This document shows positions 27,329 through 35,471 of a stretch of 64,000 nt of DNA, one piece after another. The translations under genes and the position numbers were made by a program. Under the pieces are notes generated by a model. That model was not told the DNA's origin and ran no database searches. It saw only the letters and a list, made by a program, of their open reading frames with translations. The stretch's first letter is position 1, and each line of letters begins with the position of its first letter. The stretch comes from JASGCK01 sp031538565 (GTDB lineage: Bacteria > Pseudomonadota > Gammaproteobacteria > Burkholderiales > Burkholderiaceae_C): positions 1 to 64,000 of the forward strand of contig JAVKLS010000062.1 in NCBI GenBank assembly GCA_031538565.1, in the 5' to 3' direction.

Positions 27329-27345
27329 GATTTGTTTTTCCTCTC

Positions 27346-29223
27346 TCATTCTTTTTCTGAATCAATGTTGAGCGCAGTGATTGCACCAGAAGCATCTAGT
27401 GTTTTACTCAACGATCTCTTCGCGAGCGCAATTTGCATCCCCAAATTCGGACAGTACTCTCGAAGATCGCGACCAATTCGATCGTTTTTCAAGAAGGCAT
27501 TCATATCACCGCGATACCCAGGCTCAGTGAACAACGTATCTTCAGCATTCGTGTCGCGCCGCAAGTACTCATCCACCGCAGACACTGACTCCTCGCAAAA
27601 CTCACGTAAATGTCCACTCAAGTCCCAGTGCGCAATCGCGTGCGCTAGGGAGGGCTCTTCGTTTAGATTTTTTTTGCGTAAAAAATCCTGCATCAACTCG
27701 ATGGCCACCATGATGAAAAGATAGCGCGTTTGACCACGCGAACTTGCATGATCGCCTGTTCTTCGTCCAAAGCCGTATGAATCGGCCTGCTTTTGCATCA
27801 GCCATGCGGCATACAAGTCGTTTACTCCGAAAGAGGCAAGTCCCGTGATTTCTTTGTACAAAATCCCGCCTGGCGCAAATGGTGGATTTTTGGCGTATGC
27901 AATCCCTGGTTTGCAAAGCCAACCCGCCGCAAACGCTTTAAGCAAATCAAACGCATTGGCCATTTCTTCAAAACGTGGTGTGCAGTCTGGATGCTGTTTT
28001 TGAAAGGCCCGGCGCGCATCCCAAGCGCCGCGCTGAATCTCTAAGAAGACACCGTACTGCTTCGCAAATTGAGAAGCCCACTCTTTGAAACCCTTCTCTA
28101 ACGCGATGAAGTCTTTATCCAAGACTTGGTTTTGAGAGTTTGTCGCCCGCGTTGTGGCGTTCAACAAATCCTCTCCGTCTTTGCCTACCGCCACAATTTT
28201 GGTAACAACGACACCCTGCGCTAACTTGCGCTCCCACGCTTGTCGCTCTTCATTTTTAGCACTGCCACCGCTATCTAGTCTTTTCTTCAATACATTCCAA
28301 ATCGACCGCGTTGTCTGACAGCCATTGACGATGTATGGATTGATGAGAAGCAGTTCATTGAGCGATGCCATTTGCTGCACTTGGTCCGCAACAATGGTGA
28401 TTCCATTGTTGTAAAGCCCAAATCGCTCAGGCGAATCTTCTAGCGTTTTTTCAATGGCTTTATTAACTTTGCGGCGACTCCCAAGATGCTTTCGCACGTT
28501 GCGCTCGTAGAGCACATCTAAGTCACGTGATTCACGTTCATAGGTTTGCATGAAGTGATAAATATCGGTCAAAGGCGTCGCGCCTATCCATAAATCTTGG
28601 CCCGATTGAACAGCTGGTGTTTGCAGCTTCACTTGCAGGGCGTGATGCGACTGTTCATCTTCTTCAGTAACTTGGGCAAATAAGGTTTCAATGGAAAGCG
28701 CCTGCACTTCAAAACGTTCTCCCCACTTAGCACGTCCGAGCATTCGGACATCGTCTAGCGCTGCACGCTCCTCCTGTGTTAGACGACGCGATGTAACAAG
28801 TACGTATTCCAAGTGATCAGCGCTTGACTGCGATTGAAGAAAATTCTGAATTCTCTCAACCAGCTCTGCGCTAAGCCCAGAGAGTGATGCTCTTTGTCCC
28901 GCTAAAGTTGAAAACACTTTTTGCGCTTCTAGCAAAATGGTTTCAACGCCTTGCATCGCACTACCATATTTGCTTTGCACCAGCATCCATTTATCGCCCT
29001 CAATGCCCTCTTGCACATCTTTGGCTAAAAAAACTGCCGCATCTATCCCACCATCGCCTGCACCATCGCAATAAATAATTTCAGCCGTATCTTCATCAAT
29101 ACCATCCCAATCGCGCAGCATCTTGGCAGTAAAACGATGCGCTAACCGCGTGGTACTGGGGTTATCGGCTTGGACACTCTCAAGCCATTGCTCGGTGTAT
29201 TCATCCAGTGTTAATAGACTCAT
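27346..29223 (-). CDS. AIPR-family protein (abortive infection/phage resistance type)
   Basis: This 625-residue protein has an N-terminal segment resembling a PD-(D/E)XK/Mrr-like nuclease core: GDGGIDAAVF (Asp61) followed by WMLVQSKYG (Gln83, Lys85). The AIPR domain follows, with FGLYNNGITIV (268-278) and INPYIVNGCQTTRSIW (294-309). AIPR proteins are linked to phage defence, from lactococcal abortive infection systems; activity here is inferred from family only. It sits between a gene remnant and gltD, inside the gltBD locus, with its stop overlapping the longer gltD frame. No methyltransferase or other restriction partner is adjacent, so it would act alone or with distant partners. Confidence 0.82.
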   Translation of the reverse strand: MSLLTLDEYTEQWLESVQADNPSTTRLAHRFTAKMLRDWDGIDEDTAEIIYCDGAGDGGIDAAVFLAKDVQEGIEGDKWMLVQSKYGSAMQGVETILLEAQKVFSTLAGQRASLSGLSAELVERIQNFLQSQSSADHLEYVLVTSRRLTQEERAALDDVRMLGRAKWGERFEVQALSIETLFAQVTEEDEQSHHALQVKLQTPAVQSGQDLWIGATPLTDIYHFMQTYERESRDLDVLYERNVRKHLGSRRKVNKAIEKTLEDSPERFGLYNNGITIVADQVQQMASLNELLLINPYIVNGCQTTRSIWNVLKKRLDSGGSAKNEERQAWERKLAQGVVVTKIVAVGKDGEDLLNATTRATNSQNQVLDKDFIALEKGFKEWASQFAKQYGVFLEIQRGAWDARRAFQKQHPDCTPRFEEMANAFDLLKAFAAGWLCKPGIAYAKNPPFAPGGILYKEITGLASFGVNDLYAAWLMQKQADSYGFGRRTGDHASSRGQTRYLFIMVAIELMQDFLRKKNLNEEPSLAHAIAHWDLSGHLREFCEESVSAVDEYLRRDTNAEDTLFTEPGYRGDMNAFLKNDRIGRDLREYCPNLGMQIALAKRSLSKTLDASGAITALNIDSEKE

Positions 29224-29238
29224 GGTGCGTTTATTTCT

Positions 29239-29349
29239 TCAAAAAAGTTCCTGCCGCTGACACCCAACGACTTGTTCGAGTTCTTCTGTCCAAGTCCACT
29301 GTGAGCTTTGCCACAGTTTGGCCGAGGGCGTGAGTTGAGTAAATGATGT
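29239..29349 (-). pseudogene. Possible C-terminal gene remnant
   Basis: Between the cupin gene and the AIPR gene, an open frame of 36 codons without a start ends at 29239-29241. Its peptide (containing PSAKLWQSSQWTWTEELEQV, then VGCQRQELF) looks like genuine protein rather than random sequence, with Trp/Glu-rich amphipathic content. I do not recognise the family. It may be what is left of a gene lost when the AIPR gene arrived. Confidence 0.25.
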
Positions 29350-29694
29350 TCACGAATTAGTTTCCCCGCCTTGCGGCCCCCAAAACACCACCCAAGTCAC
29401 AAAATCTGGTGTGAAATTTAAGAACCGATGCTCTGCGCCCGCAGCCACAAACAAGCAATCCCCCGCTTGGCATTTTTTAACTACGCCGTCCAAATAAAAA
29501 TCTGCTTTTCCCGATTGCACAAAATACAGCTCATCTTGTGCGTGCGGTGTTTGTGGATCACTTCCCACAGGGGCGTACAACTCCACCGACATCGTCCCGT
29601 GTCTTAACGCCTTAGCAAAACGAACGCCATCAGGCCACTCCGCTGTCGCTTTGCCTGGGATGCTCGCAAGAAGGTTTTGCAGCGATGCTTTCAA
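29350..29694 (-). CDS. Small cupin-domain protein
   Basis: This 114-residue protein is a single cupin barrel: HAQDELYFVQSGKADFYLDG matches the first cupin motif and AGDCLFVAAGAEHRFLNF the second, giving potential metal ligands His, Glu and His. Substrate and role are unknown. Its start overlaps the stop of the Phd-type antitoxin gene (ATGA), so the two are translated together, and both lie in the gltB transcript. Confidence 0.75.
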   Translation of the reverse strand: MKASLQNLLASIPGKATAEWPDGVRFAKALRHGTMSVELYAPVGSDPQTPHAQDELYFVQSGKADFYLDGVVKKCQAGDCLFVAAGAEHRFLNFTPDFVTWVVFWGPQGGETNS

Positions 29695-29921
29695 AGCAAT
29701 CCAATCTTGGCTTTTATCGCTGCCGCCACAAGCTGCTTGTCTTCAGTTTTGTATGCTTCATTATTTACCTCATGGCTTGGTGTCTGCAAAGGCGGAGTAA
29801 TCCTCACGATTGGCTTTCCATACCGCGTAATGATGAATGATTCACCACGGCTGGCGCGCTCAACAATCGAATCAAATTCGCGCCGCGCTTCAGTCATGGA
29901 GTAAACCGTTTTCATACTCAA
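29691..29921 (-). CDS. Phd/YefM-type antitoxin without a visible toxin
   Basis: This 76-residue protein starts MKTVYSMTEARREFDSIVER (from the second Met) and continues RGESFIITRYGKPIVRI, the DNA-binding fold of Phd/YefM antitoxins. The C-terminal part, which normally neutralises the toxin, is short. The next gene is a cupin, not a RelE, Doc or PIN toxin, so it is an orphan. The first ATG overlaps the gltB stop, so it is translationally coupled to gltB. Confidence 0.85.
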   Translation of the reverse strand: MSMKTVYSMTEARREFDSIVERASRGESFIITRYGKPIVRITPPLQTPSHEVNNEAYKTEDKQLVAAAIKAKIGLL

Positions 29922-32900
29922 ATCGCCGCAGCCTTTTTCACTTTTGCAGGCGCTGCCTTTTTTTCTTTTGCCGCAGCCATTTCGCCAAGCGCACGTTTGT
30001 ACTCGTTCGGAAACACTTTAACGAACTTGGTACGGGCTGCATCCCAGTTATCTAGCAACTCACGCGCACGTTTGCTGCCCGTCCAGCGGTGATGGTCTTC
30101 TAGCAACGTTTTAAGCTGCACTTCATCCACCAAGCCTTTGTGCCACGTGGCTTTGGGGACGCTGGCTTCTTGCTCTTTTGCGCTTAAAATCTTCTCCATA
30201 CTGACCATTGCCATGTTGCAGCGCTGGTTAAATGTGCCGTCTTCATCAAGCACATAGGCGATGCCGCCGCTCATGCCTGCGGCAAAGTTGCGTCCTGTTT
30301 TGCCAAGCACCGCCACGGTTCCGCCCGTCATGTATTCGCAACCGTGATCGCCCGTGCCTTCCACCACCGCGGTTGCGCCCGAGAGCCGCACCGCAAAACG
30401 CTCGCCTGCCACGCCACTAAAAAACGCTTCGCCGCTCGTTGCGCCGTACAGCGCGGTGTTGCCTGTGGTGATGTTTTTGGTGGAATCGCCACGAAAGTCG
30501 ATGCTAGGCCGGACCACCACACGTCCACCCGATAAGCCTTTGCCCGTGTAGTCGTTGGCGTCACCAATCAGGTACAGGGTGATGCCTTTTGCTAAAAATG
30601 CGCCAAACGATTGCCCACCCGTGCCCTCTAGTTGAATGCGGATGGTGTCGTCAGGCAAGCCTTCGGGGTGCACCTTGGTGACTGCGCCCGACAGCATCGC
30701 GCCCACAGAACGATTCACGTTGCGCGCCACTTCAATGAACTTGACTTTTTCACCGCGCTCAATAGCGGGCTTGGATTTTTCAATCAAGATGTTGTCAAGT
30801 GCCTTTGCAAGGTTGTGCTCTTGATGTTCGGTGTGAAATTTGACGACGCTGTGCGCCGCGTTTGGCACGGCAAGCAAGCGCGAAAAGTCCAGCCCCTGTG
30901 CCTTCCAATGCGAAATACCTTTTTGTGTGTCGAGCAAATCGGCTCTGCCAATGAGGTCGTCAAATTTGCGAACGCCCAGCTGCGCCATGATTTGCCGTGC
31001 TTCTTCGGCGATAAAAAAGAAGTAGTTCACCACGTGTTCGGGCTTGCCAGAAAATTTCTTTCGCAGCGCGGGGTCTTGCGTTGCCACGCCCACAGGGCAA
31101 GTGTTGAGGTGACATTTACGCATCATGATGCAGCCCTCGACCACCAGCGGTGCAGTTGCAAAGCCAAACTCATCTGCGCCCAGCAGCGCGCCAATCACCA
31201 CATCGCGCCCTGTCTTCATTTGGCCGTCGGCTTGTACGCGGATGCGGCTTCTAAGGCCATTGAGCACAAGGGTTTGCTGCGTTTCGGCAAGTCCAATCTC
31301 CCACGGACTACCTGCGTGTTTAATGCTCGACCAAGGCGAAGCGCCCGTGCCACCGTCGTGTCCAGCAATCACTACGTGGTCGGCCTTGCACTTGGCAACG
31401 CCTGCGGCAATCGTGCCTACGCCAATTTCGCTGACCAGCTTTACGCTAATGGATGCGTGAGGTGCGACGTTTTTAAGATCGTGAATCAGCTGCGCCAAGT
31501 CTTCAATCGAATAAATATCGTGATGCGGCGGTGGCGAAATGAGTCCCACACCTGGCACAGAGTAGCGCAGCATGCCAATGTACTCGGACACTTTGCCACC
31601 TGGCAATTGACCGCCTTCGCCAGGTTTTGCGCCTTGCGCCATTTTGATTTGAATTTGATCGGCGCTACTTAAGTACTCCGCCGTCACGCCAAAGCGGCCC
31701 GACGCCACTTGCTTGATTTTGGAGCGCATGGAGTCACCCGCATGGAGCGCGTAGTCCACTTCAAACTTATCGCTCCCCAACAAGTCCGCCATCGTTTGCC
31801 CTTGCTTAATCGGGATGCCTTTGAGCTCTTGCCGATAACGTGCTGGGTCTTCGCCGCCCTCGCCCGTATTGCTTTTGCCGCCAATGCGGTTCATGGCGAC
31901 GGCAAGCGTGGCATGGGCTTCGGTGCTAATTGAACCCAGCGACATCGCACCGCTGGCAAAGCGCTTGACGATTTCAGCAGCAGGCTCAACTTCGTCCACA
32001 GAAATGGCTTTTGCGGGATCGACTTTGAACTCGAACAAACCGCGCAGCGTCATGTGGCGCTGGCTTTGGTCGTTAATGATTTGTGCGTACTCTTTGTAGG
32101 TATTGAAATTGTTGGCACGCGTTGAGTGCTGAAGTTTGGCAATCGCATCGGGAGTCCACATATGCTCTTCGCCCCGTGCGCGCCACGCATAGTCACCGCC
32201 TGTCTCCAGCATGGTCTCTAAAACGGGATCGTTGCCAAAAGCGGCTTTGTGGGCGCGAATGGACTCTTCGGCAATTTCAAAAACGCCAATGCCCTCCACG
32301 CGCGTGGGCGTGCCCGTAAAGTATTTTTTAATCGTTTCAGTATTGATGCCAATGGCTTCAAACAACTGCGCGCCGCAGTAAGACATATAGGTGGACACGC
32401 CCATTTTGGACATAATTTTGGACAGTCCCTTGCCAATGGCTTTCACGTAGTTGTCAATCGCTTTATCGGCAGACAAATCGCCCGTCAAATCTTTGTGCAG
32501 ATCTTGCAGCGTCTCCATCGCCAAATACGGATGGATAGCTTCTGCGCCATAGCCTGCCAGCACCGCAAAGTGGTGCACCTCACGCGCCGTGCCAGTCTCC
32601 ACCACCAAGCCCGTCGTGGTTCGCAAGCCTTCGCGCACCAAGTGCTGATGAATAGCCGAGAGCGCAAGCAGCGCGGGAATGGCAATTTGCGTACTCGTCA
32701 CCGCACGATCGCTAATGATGAGGATATTGCTGCCCGATTTAATAGCGTCCACAGCTTCAGCGCACAAGGACGCCAGCTTGGCCTCCACACCCTCGCGCCC
32801 CCATGCCAGCGGATAGGTAATGTCCAGCACACTGCTTTTAAATTTACCCTGTGTATGCGCGGCAATATCGCGTAGTTTTGCCATGTCGGCAAAATCGAGA

Positions 32901-34660
32901 ATGGGCTGCGACACCTCTAACCGCATGGGCGGGTTGACTTGGTTGATGTCCAGTAAATTGGGCTTGGGGCCGATGAAGGACACCAGCGACATCACAATCG
33001 CCTCGCGGATCGGGTCAATCGGCGGGTTGGTCACCTGCGCAAATAGTTGCTTAAAGTAGTTGTACAGCGGCTTGTTTTTACTAGACAGCACCGCCAGCGG
33101 CGAGTCATTGCCCATAGAGCCAATCGCCTCCTCGCCGTTGGCTGCCATTGGCGCGATAAGGAATTTGATGTCCTCTTGCGTAAAGCCAAAAGCCTGCTGG
33201 CGGTCCAGTAAGTTGGTTTCCGTTCGGACTGAGCCTGTTGAAGCCTTGTCAGCAGCCCTTTCGACGAGCTCAGGGTGAACGGTTTGGTTGTTTTTTACAT
33301 CATCGAGCTTGATGCGCAAGTTTTCAATCCACTGCTTGTAGGGCTTGCTATTGGTGAGGTTGGCCTTGAGCTCCTCGTCATCAATCATGCGCCCTTGCTC
33401 AAGATCAATTAAAAACATTTTGCCTGGCTGCAAACGCCATTTGCGCACGATTTTGCTCTCGGGCACAGGCAGCACGCCCGACTCCGAGCCCATGATGACC
33501 ATGTCGTCATCGGTAATGCAATAGCGGCTTGGGCGCAGACCATTGCGGTCTAGCGTTGCACCAATTTGCCGACCATCAGTAAACACAATACTGGCTGGAC
33601 CATCCCACGGCTCCATCATGGCGGCGTGATATTCGTAAAACGCGCGGCGGCGCTCATCCATGGTGGTGTGCTGCTCCCACGGCTCGGGAATCATCATCAT
33701 TACTGCTTGTGCCAGCGGATAGCCCGCCATGGTGAGCAGCTCGAGACAATTGTCAAACGTCGCGGTGTCGGACTGATCTGCAAAACTAATGGGATACAGC
33801 TTTTTCAGATCGGCTGCCAGCACGGGACTGGACATCACGCCTTCACGCGCCTTCATCCAGTTGTAATTGCCTTTAACCGTATTGATTTCACCGTTGTGCG
33901 CCACGTAGCGATAGGGGTGTGCCAGCGGCCACTCGGGGAAGGTGTTGGTGGAGAAACGCTGGTGCACCAACCCCAGCGCCGATATGCAGCGCGAGTCTTT
34001 TAAGTCTAAGTAGTATGCCCCCACTTGGTCGGCAAGCAGCAAACCTTTGTAAATCACGGTGCGGCTGGACATACTGGGCACATAGTACTCATGGCTGTGC
34101 TTGAGCTTAAGATTTTGAATAGCGGCGCTTGCGGTTTTGCGGATCACGTACAGCTTGCGCTCGAGCGCGTCTTGCACAATCACGTCGCTGCCCCGTCCAA
34201 TAAAAAGTTGCCGCAAAACGGGTTCCTTTTCGCGCACCGTAGGCGACATAGGCATCGCCCGATCTACCGGCACATCGCGCCAACCGAGCAAGACTTGACC
34301 TTCGGCTTTAATGGCGCGCTCAAGCTCTTGCTCGCAAGCCATGCGACTGGCGTGCTCTTTGGGCAAAAACACCATGCCCACGCCGTACTCCCCTGCGGGC
34401 GGCAAACTCACACCCTGCTTAGACATCTCCTCGCGGTACAGCGCGTCTGGCAGCTGAATCAAAATTCCAGCACCGTCACCCATGAGCTTGTCCGCACCCA
34501 CCGCGCCGCGATGATCCAGATTCATCAAAATTTGCAGCGCATTGCTCACAATCGCGTGGGATTTTTGCCCCTTGATGTGCGCCACAAAACCGACACCGCA
34601 CGCGTCGTGCTCGCTGGCAGGAACATACAAACTGGGCTGGTTAAATGTGATGTCGGGCAT
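29918..34660 (-). CDS. gltB: Glutamate synthase large subunit
   Basis: GltB releases ammonia from glutamine and combines it with 2-oxoglutarate to make glutamate. The start is ATG at 34660, 8 bases after AAGGAG; the frame also opens with TTG 6 codons earlier. Cys21 in HDACGVGFVAH is the glutaminase nucleophile after removal of a 20-residue propeptide. The central and FMN domains follow, with the 3Fe-4S cysteines in KCHLNTCPVGVATQD (about 1178-1195) and a C-terminal glycine-rich GXGXG helix domain. The tail is Ala/Lys-rich. Oddly, residues about 457-485 (TVHPELVERAADKASTG and after) are encoded by a REP-like palindrome, between the amidotransferase and central domains. The length is about 1,580 residues. 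Confidence 0.96.
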   Translation of the reverse strand: MPDITFNQPSLYVPASEHDACGVGFVAHIKGQKSHAIVSNALQILMNLDHRGAVGADKLMGDGAGILIQLPDALYREEMSKQGVSLPPAGEYGVGMVFLPKEHASRMACEQELERAIKAEGQVLLGWRDVPVDRAMPMSPTVREKEPVLRQLFIGRGSDVIVQDALERKLYVIRKTASAAIQNLKLKHSHEYYVPSMSSRTVIYKGLLLADQVGAYYLDLKDSRCISALGLVHQRFSTNTFPEWPLAHPYRYVAHNGEINTVKGNYNWMKAREGVMSSPVLAADLKKLYPISFADQSDTATFDNCLELLTMAGYPLAQAVMMMIPEPWEQHTTMDERRRAFYEYHAAMMEPWDGPASIVFTDGRQIGATLDRNGLRPSRYCITDDDMVIMGSESGVLPVPESKIVRKWRLQPGKMFLIDLEQGRMIDDEELKANLTNSKPYKQWIENLRIKLDDVKNNQTVHPELVERAADKASTGSVRTETNLLDRQQAFGFTQEDIKFLIAPMAANGEEAIGSMGNDSPLAVLSSKNKPLYNYFKQLFAQVTNPPIDPIREAIVMSLVSFIGPKPNLLDINQVNPPMRLEVSQPILDFADMAKLRDIAAHTQGKFKSSVLDITYPLAWGREGVEAKLASLCAEAVDAIKSGSNILIISDRAVTSTQIAIPALLALSAIHQHLVREGLRTTTGLVVETGTAREVHHFAVLAGYGAEAIHPYLAMETLQDLHKDLTGDLSADKAIDNYVKAIGKGLSKIMSKMGVSTYMSYCGAQLFEAIGINTETIKKYFTGTPTRVEGIGVFEIAEESIRAHKAAFGNDPVLETMLETGGDYAWRARGEEHMWTPDAIAKLQHSTRANNFNTYKEYAQIINDQSQRHMTLRGLFEFKVDPAKAISVDEVEPAAEIVKRFASGAMSLGSISTEAHATLAVAMNRIGGKSNTGEGGEDPARYRQELKGIPIKQGQTMADLLGSDKFEVDYALHAGDSMRSKIKQVASGRFGVTAEYLSSADQIQIKMAQGAKPGEGGQLPGGKVSEYIGMLRYSVPGVGLISPPPHHDIYSIEDLAQLIHDLKNVAPHASISVKLVSEIGVGTIAAGVAKCKADHVVIAGHDGGTGASPWSSIKHAGSPWEIGLAETQQTLVLNGLRSRIRVQADGQMKTGRDVVIGALLGADEFGFATAPLVVEGCIMMRKCHLNTCPVGVATQDPALRKKFSGKPEHVVNYFFFIAEEARQIMAQLGVRKFDDLIGRADLLDTQKGISHWKAQGLDFSRLLAVPNAAHSVVKFHTEHQEHNLAKALDNILIEKSKPAIERGEKVKFIEVARNVNRSVGAMLSGAVTKVHPEGLPDDTIRIQLEGTGGQSFGAFLAKGITLYLIGDANDYTGKGLSGGRVVVRPSIDFRGDSTKNITTGNTALYGATSGEAFFSGVAGERFAVRLSGATAVVEGTGDHGCEYMTGGTVAVLGKTGRNFAAGMSGGIAYVLDEDGTFNQRCNMAMVSMEKILSAKEQEASVPKATWHKGLVDEVQLKTLLEDHHRWTGSKRARELLDNWDAARTKFVKVFPNEYKRALGEMAAAKEKKAAPAKVKKAAAI
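33215..33290. repeat. REP-like palindrome translated within gltB
   Basis: The arms at 33220-33241 and 33261-33282 belong to the same family as those at 512-579, with more mismatches. The insertion keeps the gltB frame and encodes the peptide TVHPELVERAADKASTGSV, a typical translation of this repeat. Confidence 0.8.
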
Positions 34661-34728
34661 CGTGCCACTCCTTAGCAAAATCTAGAATGACACGAGGATA
34701 AATGCTTTTTTACGCATTTAATTATGGC

Positions 34729-34793
34729 CTGTCCCCAATTAAATTAAAGACATCAATTGCCCACATTTAATTGGGGACAGACCCCAATTAAAT
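34729..34793. repeat. RAYT-associated palindromes
   Basis: Three arms are present: CTGTCCCCAATTAAAT (34729-34744), its perfect reverse complement (34765-34780), and a second CCCCAATTAAAT (34782-34793). The tightest hairpin is ATTTAATTGGGG and CCCCAATTAAAT (34765-34776 and 34782-34793) with a five-base loop; it overlaps the RAYT stop codon. It may be the recognition hairpin of the adjacent transposase. Confidence 0.85.
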
Positions 34794-35471
34794 GCGCCGC
34801 CTTCCAGCGCTGAGTTTAGTCACGCGCCGCTGCGTGGCGGTTTGAAGCTGCAGGGTGAACGCCTCATCGCCCAGTGCCCAGCCTTTAAAAGCGGAGTCGG
34901 TCAGCATCTTTTGCTGATCAGCTCCTAGTCCCGCCCGTACCAATTCACGATAGGCCTGCTCCCTAGAAAACGGCGTATTGCCCAGCGCCCACACCAGCGG
35001 GTGCGGCGTCACAAGGGGCTGGATCTGTTGCCCGATGTAGTGGCGATGCGTGGACCACGCAAAGTCGGAGGGGGCTTGCACCATGCTCGCCCGCACGGGG
35101 TTGAGGTCGATATACGCCATGCACGCGAGCAGGTAACGATCCGACTGCACCAAGGTAGATTTGTAGCGCCCTTCCCACACCGTGCCCGTGTGTTTGTGGA
35201 AGTAGTTATAGCTTTGGGTGTAGCGTTGTCCCAAGAGCTGCATGCACTTGGACAATCCCTGCTCCGATTTGGGTGTCAGCAGCAAGTGGGTGTGGTTGTC
35301 CATTAGCACAAAAGCATGGACGGCAACTTCGAACTCCTTGGCATATTCACCAAGCCAAGCTAGATAAGCCTTGCGGTCTTCATCGGTGTGAAAGATGGTC
35401 TGCTGGTTGTTTCCGCGCTGGATGATGTGGTGCGGATAGCCCGCTAACGAAAGCCTGGGCTGACGTGCCAT
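34788..35471 (-). CDS. REP-associated tyrosine transposase (RAYT, Y1/IS200-like HuH)
   Basis: This single-strand DNA transposase of 227 residues carries the HuH motif (His60 and His62 in LMDNHTHLLL), a helix with candidate catalytic tyrosines (Tyr84, Tyr88 in QRYTQSYNYFHK) and the RAYT hallmark GTVWEGRYKS. Members of this family process REP hairpins and are usually single-copy. Its ATG overlaps the aroB stop (TAATG), so it is coupled to the aroKB operon, and its 3' end overlaps a hairpin. The flanking hairpin, not the GTTCGCCCTGAGC family, is the likely cognate repeat. Confidence 0.9.
   Translation of the reverse strand: MARQPRLSLAGYPHHIIQRGNNQQTIFHTDEDRKAYLAWLGEYAKEFEVAVHAFVLMDNHTHLLLTPKSEQGLSKCMQLLGQRYTQSYNYFHKHTGTVWEGRYKSTLVQSDRYLLACMAYIDLNPVRASMVQAPSDFAWSTHRHYIGQQIQPLVTPHPLVWALGNTPFSREQAYRELVRAGLGADQQKMLTDSAFKGWALGDEAFTLQLQTATQRRVTKLSAGRRRI

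Noticed and set aside
30632..31672. 346-codon open frame on the plus strand
   Set aside because: It is antisense to gltB, whose domains and catalytic residues are intact; the peptide has no recognisable pattern.
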